A stretch of DNA of 35,927 nt from Lachnospiraceae bacterium UBA7160. GTDB lineage: Bacteria > Bacillota > Clostridia > Lachnospirales > Lachnospiraceae. The stretch is from positions 12,382-48,308 of the forward strand of contig DKWE01000047.1 in NCBI GenBank assembly GCA_002491565.1, read 5' to 3'. Numbering within the stretch: position 1 is the stretch's first letter; every line of letters begins with the position of its first letter. Both the position numbers and the translations under genes were made by a program. Below, piece after piece: positions 24,921 to 32,734 of this stretch. The notes below the pieces were generated by a model. It was given only the letters and a program-made list of their open reading frames with translations. It ran no database searches and was not told the origin of the DNA.

Positions 24921-25026
24921 TATTTTCATGACTTTTCCGATGTTAGAGCGCGTGGAGTGGAAGAGATACGTCATTTTTCCAATTGGCGAATGCAAAATGA
25001 ATGGAATCGTTCCCACACAGGAAATT

Positions 25027-25056
25027 TTGCCAGAAATCCATGAAAAATTTTATATA
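25027..25056 (+). promoter_or_regulatory. Possible upstream promoter
   Basis: TTGCCA (25027-25032) and TATATA (25051-25056) are 18 bp apart in an AT-rich region. It would make a longer transcript than the promoter at 25108, or a separate small RNA; I cannot tell which. Confidence 0.35.
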
Positions 25057-25107
25057 ATTTCACTGATCCCTGTATAATTTCGGACAGGGCAGTAAAAAAT
25101 CCCATTA

Positions 25108-25135
25108 TTGACGGATGCTGAATTTGTGCTATACT
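25108..25135 (+). promoter_or_regulatory. Promoter of the HPr-like gene
   Basis: TTGACG (25108-25113) and TATACT (25130-25135) are 16 bp apart, with an extended -10 TG. It is the best promoter in this gap and gives a leader of about 160 nt. Confidence 0.7.
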
Positions 25136-25194
25136 GAGCGCGTGGAGGAAATCAGAAGCCGCTATAAGCCGCTATTTAAGAAGTGTAAAGGCAG

Positions 25195-25232
25195 CTGTTC
25201 AGCAGGAATTATCCCGTGAGGGTACTGAACAG
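25195..25232 (+). other. Leader stem-loop of the HPr-like gene
   Basis: CTGTTCAG (25195-25202) and CTGAACAG (25225-25232) form a perfect 8-bp stem with a 22-nt loop. It lies between the promoter and a strong AGGAGGG site before the ATG at 25304. Confidence 0.4.
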
Positions 25233-25303
25233 GTATATGTAAAGTTCAACACCGTATTGGCCTGATGTAGGATGGCAGGCAGATCAGCTTAGGAGGGATT
25301 TTT

Positions 25304-25534
25304 ATGATAGAAAAGAAAATTCGACTGAAAGCAGTTTCCGATGTGCAGGAATTTGTGAGAGCGGCGGAGCGGTGTGAGTATGATGTGGATGTGTTTTACA
25401 ATCGCGTGGTGATAGACGCCAAATCGATTCTTGGTGTGCTGAGTATGGATCTGACGCAGCCGTTGACCGTAAAATACAGTAGAGAAGACAGCGGCATGTT
25501 TGAAAAGACATTGAATAAGTTTATGATTGCATGA
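25304..25534 (+). CDS. HPr-like protein lacking the active-site histidine
   Basis: A 76-residue protein of HPr size and pattern. The segment FYNRVVIDAKSILGVLSMDL aligns with the HPr region around the regulatory serine (usual form K-S-I-M-G-V-M-S), so Ser41 would match Ser46 of classical HPr. The catalytic loop GxHARP is absent: residues 11-17 read VSDVQEF, so it cannot take phosphate from enzyme I at His15. It may be a regulatory HPr paralogue, comparable in idea to Crh, which also lacks that histidine. The start has a strong AGGAGGG site. The gene has its own promoter, structured leader and terminator. Confidence 0.8.
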   Translation: MIEKKIRLKAVSDVQEFVRAAERCEYDVDVFYNRVVIDAKSILGVLSMDLTQPLTVKYSREDSGMFEKTLNKFMIA

Positions 25535-25555
25535 GCATTGTACACCGGAGAATTC

Positions 25556-25592
25556 AGGGCGCATCGAGCAGGGGTTGATGTGCCCTTTTTTT
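25556..25592 (+). terminator. Intrinsic terminator of the HPr-like gene
   Basis: A 10-bp stem (25556-25565 with 25577-25586, one G-T pair) ends in seven T residues. It isolates the HPr-like gene from the helicase gene downstream. Confidence 0.88.
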
Positions 25593-25661
25593 GGCATTTG
25601 CAGGATGTATGGATCTTTGATAGTGGCTGTTCTACAAAAGTCTTTAAGGAAAGGGTCACAG

Positions 25662-28475
25662 ATGGAGCAGGGAGAACAGGGGTTGAATGTCCGGATTTCA
25701 GTGCGGGATCTGGTGGAGTTTATCCTCCGATCGGGAGATATCGATAATCGGCATGGCGGAGGGCGGATGGACCGGGAAGCGATGCAGGAGGGAAGCCGGA
25801 TCCACCGCAAGATTCAGGGGCGGATGGGAGGCAGCTACCGCGCAGAGGTACTGCTTGCTGTTACGGTGCCGGGAGATGGATATACGCTGACCGTCGAAGG
25901 GCGTGCGGATGGGATCTTCTGTGAGGAGATCGGGGTCTGGGAGAAGTGGCAGACGAAGGGCCTGGAGAAGCTGGAGAGGGTTCATACCGCTACTAGCGTG
26001 AAGGAGATAGGCGAATCGAAGAATGCTGATGCTGCCGCTATACCAGGAAAAGACAGTGCGGCAGATAGCATAACCGGGAACGAGAAAGGTGATGCCGCAG
26101 CCGTATCACGAAAAGACGATGCGGCAGATAGCATAACCGGGAACGAGAAAGATGATGCCGCAGCCATATCACGAAAAAACGATGCGGCAGATAGCATAAC
26201 CGGGAACGAGAAAGATGATGCTGCAGCCATATCACGAAAAGACGATGCGGCAGATGGCATATCCGGGGATGAGGCAGCGCTGTCAGGGAAAGAAGATGGC
26301 GTTTCTGCTGAGGAGTCAGCTGCATGGGTCCTCTCCGGAATCGATGAGATCAAGACAATGTACCGGGATGTCGCGACACTGGAGCAGCCGTACAGCGTGC
26401 ATCTGGCGCAGGCGAAGTGTTATGCGCATATCTATGCTGCAAAAAATGGCCTGGCGGGAGTCGGTGTCCAGATGACGTACTGCAATCAGGAGACAGAGGA
26501 GATTCGGCGCTTCCGGGAGTATTTTACAGCGGAGGAGCTCCAGGAGTGGTTCACGGAGCTGATTGACCAGTACCGCAAGTGGGCCGAGTACCAGCGGGAG
26601 TGGCTGGCAGTCCGCCAGGCTTCGATTAAGACGCTGGAGTTTCCGTTTGCATGGCGCGATGGGCAGAAGAAGGTGGCGCAGGATGTATACCGCACGATCC
26701 TCCGCAGGAAAAAGCTGTTCCTTCAGGCGCCGACCGGCACCGGAAAGACGCTTTCCACCGTATTTCCAGCAGTAAAGGCGATGGGAGAAGGGCTGGTGGA
26801 ACGGATTTTCTTTGCGACGGCGAAGACCATTGCCCGCACAGTGGCGGAGGAATCGTTCCGGATCCTTCGGGAGCGGGGGATGCGCCTGAAGACCCTGACG
26901 ATCACGGCGAAGGAGAAAATCTGTCCGTGCGAGGAGACCAATTGCAATCCGGAGGACTGTCCATTTGCGCGCGGCCACTTCGACCGTGTGAATGATGCGG
27001 TGTTTGAATTAATTACTTCCGGAGAGGCTTTTGACCGCGCGGCGATTCTGCAGCAGGCACAGAAGTGGCAGGTTTGCCCCTTTGAGATGAGTCTCGATGT
27101 GTCGCTGTGGAGCGATGCGGTGATCTGCGATTACAACTATCTGTTTGATCCGCGTGCAAAGCTGAAGCGGTTCTTTTCTGAAAATGGGAAGCGGGAGTAT
27201 GTGTTTCTGGTGGATGAGGCGCACAATCTGGTGGACCGTGGACGGGAGATGTTTTCTGCCTCCTTATATAAGGAAGATTTTCTTGCGGTCAAGAAGGAAG
27301 TGCAGGCGCACAGCAAGAAGCTGACGCGTGCGCTCGGGCGGTGCAATACCTGGCTGCTCGAGCAAAAACGGGAGTATGAGGGATTGCATGTGTATCCGGA
27401 TATCGGGACATTTCCGGTATATCTGATGAATCTGGCAGGTGTGATGGAGGAATTTCTGGAGGATTCCCACGACTATGCGCGCAATCAGGTTGTGCTCGAG
27501 TTGTATTTTCAGGTGCGCACGTTTCTGGAGGTGTGCGGCAATCTGGATGAGACGTATGTCATCTATTCGGAGCTGACAGAGGATGGGCGTTTTCTTGTGC
27601 GGCTGTATTGCGTGGATATCTCAAAACAGCTTCAGGAATGTCTGGACAAGGGTCGGAGTACGGTGTTCTTCTCAGCGACCCTTCTTCCAATTCAGTATTA
27701 CAAGCGGCTGCTGAGCACGGAGAAAGACAATTATGCGATTTATGCGCAGCCGGTCTTTGACCCGGAAAAGCGGCTTGTGCTGGTCGGAACGGACACAAGC
27801 AGCCGCTATGTGAACCGGACAATGCAGGAGTATCAGAAAATGGCGCAGTATGTGCTGTATGCGGTGCGCGCAAAGCGGGGAAATTATCTGGTATTCTTTT
27901 CCTCTTATCGGATGCTGGAGGAGGTGGCTGAGGCGTTTGAGGGGCTTCTCGCGCAGGAAGGGGAACAGATAGAGGTGATCCGGCAGGTTCCGGGTATGAC
28001 AGAGCAGCAGAGGGAGGCCTTTTTGCTTCAGTTTGAGCAGGAACATCCGGAGGGCCTCGCGGGCTTCTGCGTGATGGGAGGGATCTTTAGCGAAGGCATT
28101 GACTTGCGTGCGGACCGTCTGATTGGCGCAGTGATCATCGGTCCCGGGCTCCCACAGGTCTGTCCGGAGCGGGAACTTCTGAAGAATTATTACGATGACC
28201 GGGGTGAGGACGGCTTCTTTTACGCGTACCTCTGTCCTGGCATGAATAAGGTGCTTCAGTCTGCGGGCCGCGTGATCCGGACGGACGAAGACGAGGGCAC
28301 GATCCTGCTTCTCGATGAGCGTTTTGCCCGCCGTACCTACCAGGAGCTGTTTCCTGCCGAGTGGGCGGTTCCGCCTGCCTGCACGCTCGCAACGGTCCGG
28401 AAACATCTGGATGAATTCTGGGGAGAGCGGAAGGTCAAATTTGCCATTCACACAAACGTAGGCAGAGAGAGTTAA
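25662..28475 (+). CDS. XPD/DinG-like superfamily 2 helicase with N-terminal PD-(D/E)XK nuclease-like domain
   Basis: A 937-residue predicted helicase-nuclease. The N-terminal part resembles Cas4/RecB-type nucleases: an early His (GSRIHRKIQG), VEGRADGIF (acidic ligand, about 82-90), IDEIKTMYR (ExK, about 227-235) and HLAQAKCYAHIYA (QxxxY, about 247-259). The helicase part has Walker A APTGTGKT near 355, a cysteine cluster CPCEETNCNPEDC near 420-432 as in Fe-S XPD/DinG enzymes, VDEAHN near 516 and motif VI QSAGRVIRTDEDEG near 865. It probably unwinds 5' to 3' and acts in repair or recombination. A four-copy repeat separates the two nuclease half-sites. ATG 25662 has AAGGAAAGG upstream; the open frame reaches 25527 but crosses the preceding terminator. 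Confidence 0.87.
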   Translation: MEQGEQGLNVRISVRDLVEFILRSGDIDNRHGGGRMDREAMQEGSRIHRKIQGRMGGSYRAEVLLAVTVPGDGYTLTVEGRADGIFCEEIGVWEKWQTKGLEKLERVHTATSVKEIGESKNADAAAIPGKDSAADSITGNEKGDAAAVSRKDDAADSITGNEKDDAAAISRKNDAADSITGNEKDDAAAISRKDDAADGISGDEAALSGKEDGVSAEESAAWVLSGIDEIKTMYRDVATLEQPYSVHLAQAKCYAHIYAAKNGLAGVGVQMTYCNQETEEIRRFREYFTAEELQEWFTELIDQYRKWAEYQREWLAVRQASIKTLEFPFAWRDGQKKVAQDVYRTILRRKKLFLQAPTGTGKTLSTVFPAVKAMGEGLVERIFFATAKTIARTVAEESFRILRERGMRLKTLTITAKEKICPCEETNCNPEDCPFARGHFDRVNDAVFELITSGEAFDRAAILQQAQKWQVCPFEMSLDVSLWSDAVICDYNYLFDPRAKLKRFFSENGKREYVFLVDEAHNLVDRGREMFSASLYKEDFLAVKKEVQAHSKKLTRALGRCNTWLLEQKREYEGLHVYPDIGTFPVYLMNLAGVMEEFLEDSHDYARNQVVLELYFQVRTFLEVCGNLDETYVIYSELTEDGRFLVRLYCVDISKQLQECLDKGRSTVFFSATLLPIQYYKRLLSTEKDNYAIYAQPVFDPEKRLVLVGTDTSSRYVNRTMQEYQKMAQYVLYAVRAKRGNYLVFFSSYRMLEEVAEAFEGLLAQEGEQIEVIRQVPGMTEQQREAFLLQFEQEHPEGLAGFCVMGGIFSEGIDLRADRLIGAVIIGPGLPQVCPERELLKNYYDDRGEDGFFYAYLCPGMNKVLQSAGRVIRTDEDEGTILLLDERFARRTYQELFPAEWAVPPACTLATVRKHLDEFWGERKVKFAIHTNVGRES
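26025..26276 (+). repeat. 63-bp in-frame tandem repeat (4 copies) in the helicase-nuclease
   Basis: Copies start at 26025, 26088, 26151 and 26214. Each encodes 21 residues of the form DDAAAISRKDDAAD then SITGNEK. The inner two are nearly identical; the first and last are diverged. It encodes a hydrophilic, probably disordered insert between the nuclease motifs VEGRADG and DEIKT. Confidence 0.93.
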
Positions 28476-28479
28476 CTGC

Positions 28480-28508
28480 TTGTCAGACTTGCAGATGTAT
28501 GCTAAAAT
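28480..28508 (+). promoter_or_regulatory. Promoter of purL
   Basis: TTGTCA (28480-28485) and TAAAAT (28503-28508) are 17 bp apart with an extended -10 TG. It starts 5 nt after the helicase stop and gives a leader of about 150 nt. Confidence 0.75.
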
Positions 28509-28552
28509 CCACTTAAGCTGAAATTGTTACTGCTTGACCAGCTGTTTCCGGA

Positions 28553-28604
28553 AGAAGTACAGCAGAAGGTCCCAGGAACACTTGGCTGTTCAGGCGTACT
28601 TTTT
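28553..28604 (+). promoter_or_regulatory. Possible transcription attenuator in the purL leader
   Basis: AGAAGTAC (28553-28560) pairs with GTACTTTT (28596-28603). An inner stem AGCAG/CTGTT lies at 28561-28565 with 28586-28590. The right arm runs into a T-rich tract, like a weak intrinsic terminator inside the leader. An upstream segment (AGCTG near 28516, CAGCT near 28540) might form a competing stem. No known riboswitch class was recognised. Confidence 0.35.
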
Positions 28605-28668
28605 GCAGGACGGCACGGGAATGGAAGTCAGAGATTCCAATGAGAATGGAAAACCAGGAGGGTTCGAG

Positions 28669-31600
28669 ATGAATCAGGTAAGAAGAGTATATGTCGAAAA
28701 AAAAGAAGCATTTGCAGTCGCGGCCAAAGGGCTTGCCCATGAGATCAGAAGTTATCTGGGCGCAGCGGATCTGGAGCGCTTGCGGGTACTTATCCGCTAT
28801 GATGTAGAGCATATTTCAGAGAATGTTTTCCAGGATGCCTGCAGAACAGTGTTTGCAGAGCCGCCTGTAGACGATCTTTATCATGAATCCTTTCCAATGG
28901 AGGCAGACGAGCGCGCGTTTGCGGTGGAATTTCTGCCGGGGCAGTTTGATCAGAGAGCGGACTCCGCGGTTCAGTGTGTGAAGTTTCTGAAAGAGGATGA
29001 GGAACCGATTATCCGCTCCGCAACCATCTATGTCGTGAAGGGAAACGTGTCTGATGCAGAGTTTGAGGCGATCCGCAGCTACTGCATTAATCCTGTGGAC
29101 TCCCGCGAGGCCGGATTTGAAAAGCCGGAGACGCTGGTGACAGAATTCGAAGAGCCGAAGGATGTCATTACTTTCGACGGCTTTATCGGGATGGAAGAAG
29201 AGCCGCTGAAGGAGCTGTATGCTTCTCTGAATCTTGCGATGACGTTCAAGGATTTCCTGCATATTCAGAATTATTTCCGCGGAGAGGAAAAGCGGAATCC
29301 GACGATGACAGAGATCCGGGTGCTTGACACCTACTGGTCGGATCACTGCCGCCATACTACTTTTTCGACGGAGCTGGTCGACGTGAAGTTTGACGACGGC
29401 TATTACCGTGCGCCGATTGAGGGAAGCTACCGGAAATATCTGGCAGATCACAGTGAGATTTTTAAGGGACGTGAGGACAAGTTCGTTTGCCTGATGGATC
29501 TGGCGCTCATGGCGATGCGCCGTCTGAAAAAGGACGGAAAGCTCGCGGATCAGGAAGAGTCTGACGAGATCAACGCGTGCTCCATCGTAGTTCCGGTCGA
29601 AGTAGACGGAAAGGTGGAGGAATGGCTGGTCAATTTCAAAAATGAAACGCACAATCATCCGACCGAGATCGAGCCGTTCGGCGGTGCGGCGACCTGCCTT
29701 GGCGGAGCGATCCGCGATCCGCTCTCCGGGCGTACGTATGTATATCAGGCGATGCGTGTGACAGGCGCAGCGGATCCGACTGTGTCGGTACAGGAGACTT
29801 TAAAGGGCAAGCTTCCGCAGAAAAAGCTGGTGCGCGAGGCGGCGCACGGCTACAGCTCTTACGGCAATCAGATCGGTCTTGCGACCGGGTATGTCAAGGA
29901 AATTTATCACCCGGACTATGTGGCGAAGCGCATGGAGATCGGAGCGGTTATGGCTGCTGCACCGCGCCGCGCAGTAATCCGGGAGAATTCCGATCCGGGC
30001 GATGTGATCATCCTGCTCGGCGGACGGACCGGGCGCGACGGCATCGGCGGTGCGACCGGTTCTTCGAAGGTGCACACTGAGGCGTCTATCGAGGTCTGCG
30101 GAGCGGAGGTACAGAAGGGGAACGCTCCGACGGAGCGGAAGCTTCAGAGACTGTTCCGCCGGGAGAAAGTCAGCCATCTGATCAAGAAATGCAACGATTT
30201 TGGTGCTGGCGGCGTGTCGGTCGCGATCGGTGAGCTGGCGCCGGGATTGCGGATCTGTCTCGACAAGGTGCCGAAAAAGTATGCGGGTCTGGATGGGACG
30301 GAGCTTGCGATTTCGGAGTCACAGGAGCGGATGGCAGTCGTGGTGGCGCCAAAGGATGTGGAAGCATTCATGGGCTATGCGGCTGAGGAGAATCTGGAGG
30401 CAGTCGAGGTGGCCGTTGTCACAGAGGAGCCGAGACTGGTGCTGACCTGGCGTGACCGGGAGATCGTCAATATTTCCCGTGCATTCCTTGACACAAACGG
30501 GGCGCATCAGGAGACTTCCGTCGAAGTGGAGATGCCGTCCGAACAGGAGAAATATTTTAAGCGCGAGGACGTTGCGGATGTGCGGAAAAAGTGGCTGGAG
30601 ACGCTGGCGGATCTGAACTGCTGTTCCCAGAAGGGGCTTGTGGAGATGTTCGACGGCTCGATCGGGGCGGGTTCTGTCTTCATGCCGTATGGCGGGGTGA
30701 ACCAGCTGACGGAGACGCAGGCGATGGTGGCGAAGCTGCCGGTGCTCGAGGGAGACTGCGATACCGTCACGATGATGAGCTACGGCTTTGATCCGTATCT
30801 GTCGAGCTGGAGCCCGTACCACGGCGCAGCCTATGCGGTGCTGGAGTCTGTCGCGCGAATCGTCGCGAATGGCGGAGACTACCGGAAGATTCGGTTTACC
30901 TTCCAGGAGTATTTCCGCAGGATGACGGAGGATCCGAAGCGCTGGAGCCAGCCGTTTGCGGCGCTGCTTGGCGCGTACGAGGCGCAGCTGGGCTTCGGAC
31001 TGCCGTCTATCGGAGGAAAGGACAGTATGTCCGGCTCCTTTAATGAAATTGATGTGCCGCCGACCCTGGTGTCCTTCGCGGTAGATATTGCAAAGGAGAA
31101 GGATATCATTTCTCCGGAGCTGAAAAAGGCTGGGAGCAAGCTGGTTCTGATGCGGGTGGAGAAGGATGCGTATGATCTGCCGGTATACAGTCAGGTGATG
31201 GATCTGTACGGAAAGATTCATGAGGATATCCAGGCAGGACGGATCATTTCCGCGTATGCGCTGGACGGCAAGGGCCTTGCGGCAGCACTCTCGAAGATGG
31301 CATTTGGCAACGGACTTGGATTTAGGATTGAGCACAATGTAGACGCGCGTGATCTGTTTACGGCGGGCTTCGGCAATGTTGTCGCAGAGGTGCCGGACGG
31401 ACAGGTGGGCAATCTGAGCTGCACTTACACCGTAGTCGGTGAGGTGACAGAGAGCCATGCGTTTGAGTATTGTGATGTATGCATTCCGATCGACGAAGCA
31501 TATCAGGCATGGAAGGGCACGCTGGAGCGTGTGTTCAAGACAAATTCCGGACTGCCGACCGTCGGAGGCGGGCTGGATCTGGATGGGAAGCCGGAGGACG

Positions 31601-32508
31601 GACCGATCGCGTATTTCTTCGCCGGAGGTGAGGATGCGGACCGCGTGCCGACGACGGACGGGACCTACCGGACGAACCGGATCTATGTCTGCAAACATCG
31701 TGTGGCAAAGCCGCGCGTCTTTATCCCGGTATTCCCGGGCACGAACTGCGAGTACGACAGTATGCGGGCATTTGAGCGGGCAGGCGCAGAGGTAGATATC
31801 AAGGTATTCCGGAACCTGTCAGCGGACGATATCCGCGAGTCTGTGGACGAGTTTGAAAAGGCGATCAGCCAGGCGCAGATCATCATGTTCCCGGGCGGAT
31901 TTTCCGCAGGTGATGAGCCGGACGGCTCCGCAAAGTTCTTTGCGACAGCCTTCCGCAATGCGAAGCTGAAGGAGGCAGTTCAGAAGCTTCTGGACGAGCG
32001 CGATGGTCTGGCACTTGGCATCTGCAATGGATTCCAGGCTCTGATCAAGCTGGGGCTTGTACCGCAGGGCGTGATTGCAGGGCAGGATGAGAATTCTCCG
32101 ACACTGACGTACAATACGATTGGCCGTCATATTTCGCGCATGGTTTATACGAAGGTGGTCAGCAACAAGTCTCCGTGGCTTGCAAAGGCGCAGCTCGGCG
32201 GCGTGTATGTGAATCCGGCATCCCACGGAGAGGGCCGGTTTGTCGCGAATAAGGAGTGGCTGCAGAAGCTGTTCGCAAATGGGCAGGTGGCAACGCAGTA
32301 CTGTGACCCGCAGGGCAATCTGGATATCGGTGAGGAGGAGTGGAATGTGAACGGCTCCTACCTCGCAATTGAGGGAATTACCAGCCCGGATGGCCGCGTC
32401 TTCGGTAAGATGGCGCACACCGAGCGGAGCGGACGTTCTGTAGCGGTCAATATTTATGGAAACCAGAATCTGCCGCTCTTTGAGTCGGGAGTGGAGTACT
32501 TCTCGTAA
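28669..32508 (+). CDS. purL: Phosphoribosylformylglycinamidine synthase, long fused form
   Basis: A 1279-residue FGAM synthase for step four of purine synthesis: FGAR, ATP and glutamine give FGAM. From N to C: an N-terminal PurS-like part, the linker with DTYWSDHCRHTTFSTEL (about 222-238), two AIRS-type ATPase halves (NHPTEIEPFGGAATCLGGAIRDPL; IGGKDSMSGSF), then a class I glutamine amidotransferase domain (about 1018-1279) with PVFPGTNCEYDS, MFPGGFSAGDE and the nucleophile Cys1119 in LGICNGFQ. This single-chain form is the one used by many Clostridia, in place of separate PurS/PurL/PurQ. ATG 28669 has AGGAGGG 6 nt upstream. No other pur gene is nearby, so it is a stand-alone unit. Confidence 0.96.
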   Translation: MNQVRRVYVEKKEAFAVAAKGLAHEIRSYLGAADLERLRVLIRYDVEHISENVFQDACRTVFAEPPVDDLYHESFPMEADERAFAVEFLPGQFDQRADSAVQCVKFLKEDEEPIIRSATIYVVKGNVSDAEFEAIRSYCINPVDSREAGFEKPETLVTEFEEPKDVITFDGFIGMEEEPLKELYASLNLAMTFKDFLHIQNYFRGEEKRNPTMTEIRVLDTYWSDHCRHTTFSTELVDVKFDDGYYRAPIEGSYRKYLADHSEIFKGREDKFVCLMDLALMAMRRLKKDGKLADQEESDEINACSIVVPVEVDGKVEEWLVNFKNETHNHPTEIEPFGGAATCLGGAIRDPLSGRTYVYQAMRVTGAADPTVSVQETLKGKLPQKKLVREAAHGYSSYGNQIGLATGYVKEIYHPDYVAKRMEIGAVMAAAPRRAVIRENSDPGDVIILLGGRTGRDGIGGATGSSKVHTEASIEVCGAEVQKGNAPTERKLQRLFRREKVSHLIKKCNDFGAGGVSVAIGELAPGLRICLDKVPKKYAGLDGTELAISESQERMAVVVAPKDVEAFMGYAAEENLEAVEVAVVTEEPRLVLTWRDREIVNISRAFLDTNGAHQETSVEVEMPSEQEKYFKREDVADVRKKWLETLADLNCCSQKGLVEMFDGSIGAGSVFMPYGGVNQLTETQAMVAKLPVLEGDCDTVTMMSYGFDPYLSSWSPYHGAAYAVLESVARIVANGGDYRKIRFTFQEYFRRMTEDPKRWSQPFAALLGAYEAQLGFGLPSIGGKDSMSGSFNEIDVPPTLVSFAVDIAKEKDIISPELKKAGSKLVLMRVEKDAYDLPVYSQVMDLYGKIHEDIQAGRIISAYALDGKGLAAALSKMAFGNGLGFRIEHNVDARDLFTAGFGNVVAEVPDGQVGNLSCTYTVVGEVTESHAFEYCDVCIPIDEAYQAWKGTLERVFKTNSGLPTVGGGLDLDGKPEDGPIAYFFAGGEDADRVPTTDGTYRTNRIYVCKHRVAKPRVFIPVFPGTNCEYDSMRAFERAGAEVDIKVFRNLSADDIRESVDEFEKAISQAQIIMFPGGFSAGDEPDGSAKFFATAFRNAKLKEAVQKLLDERDGLALGICNGFQALIKLGLVPQGVIAGQDENSPTLTYNTIGRHISRMVYTKVVSNKSPWLAKAQLGGVYVNPASHGEGRFVANKEWLQKLFANGQVATQYCDPQGNLDIGEEEWNVNGSYLAIEGITSPDGRVFGKMAHTERSGRSVAVNIYGNQNLPLFESGVEYFS

Positions 32509-32734
32509 AGTGTTTAGTCATGTCATTCAATTAACGATATCTAAACGTATCATTCACTCATAGATCCTTTGGCGGGGACACCTCGATAGGTCTTTCCCTA
32601 AGGCACTATGAGCTGGATGATGCCGGTGAATGCAATGACAGTGTGGATTGCAGCACTGTGAATCAGAATGTGCAGTAGTGTCGCTATGTACAAAAGTGAA
32701 CAGGCCGGGGGCAGAAAGAACGGTTAAGCAGAGA

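Larger units (their letters stand above)
24921..25303 (+). other. 383-nt intergenic region with stacked promoters and a structured leader
   Basis: No coding frame of family character is visible. The first 100 nt show nothing clear. An AT-rich stretch then carries a possible promoter at 25027-25056, a hairpin at 25068-25089 (CCCTGT/ACAGGG) and a stronger promoter at 25108-25135. The remaining 160 nt are the leader of the HPr-like gene. Confidence 0.5.

Noticed and set aside
25527..25661. Extension of the helicase gene to 25527
   Set aside because: It would run through the HPr-like stop region and the strong intrinsic terminator at 25556-25592; ATG 25662 has a proper ribosome site.
30319..31698. 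459-codon minus-strand open frame
   Set aside because: It is an antisense shadow within purL, with no start signal or family pattern.
32512..32546. Terminator after purL
   Set aside because: GTTTAG/CTAAAC is a weak 6-bp stem with a large loop and no T tract.
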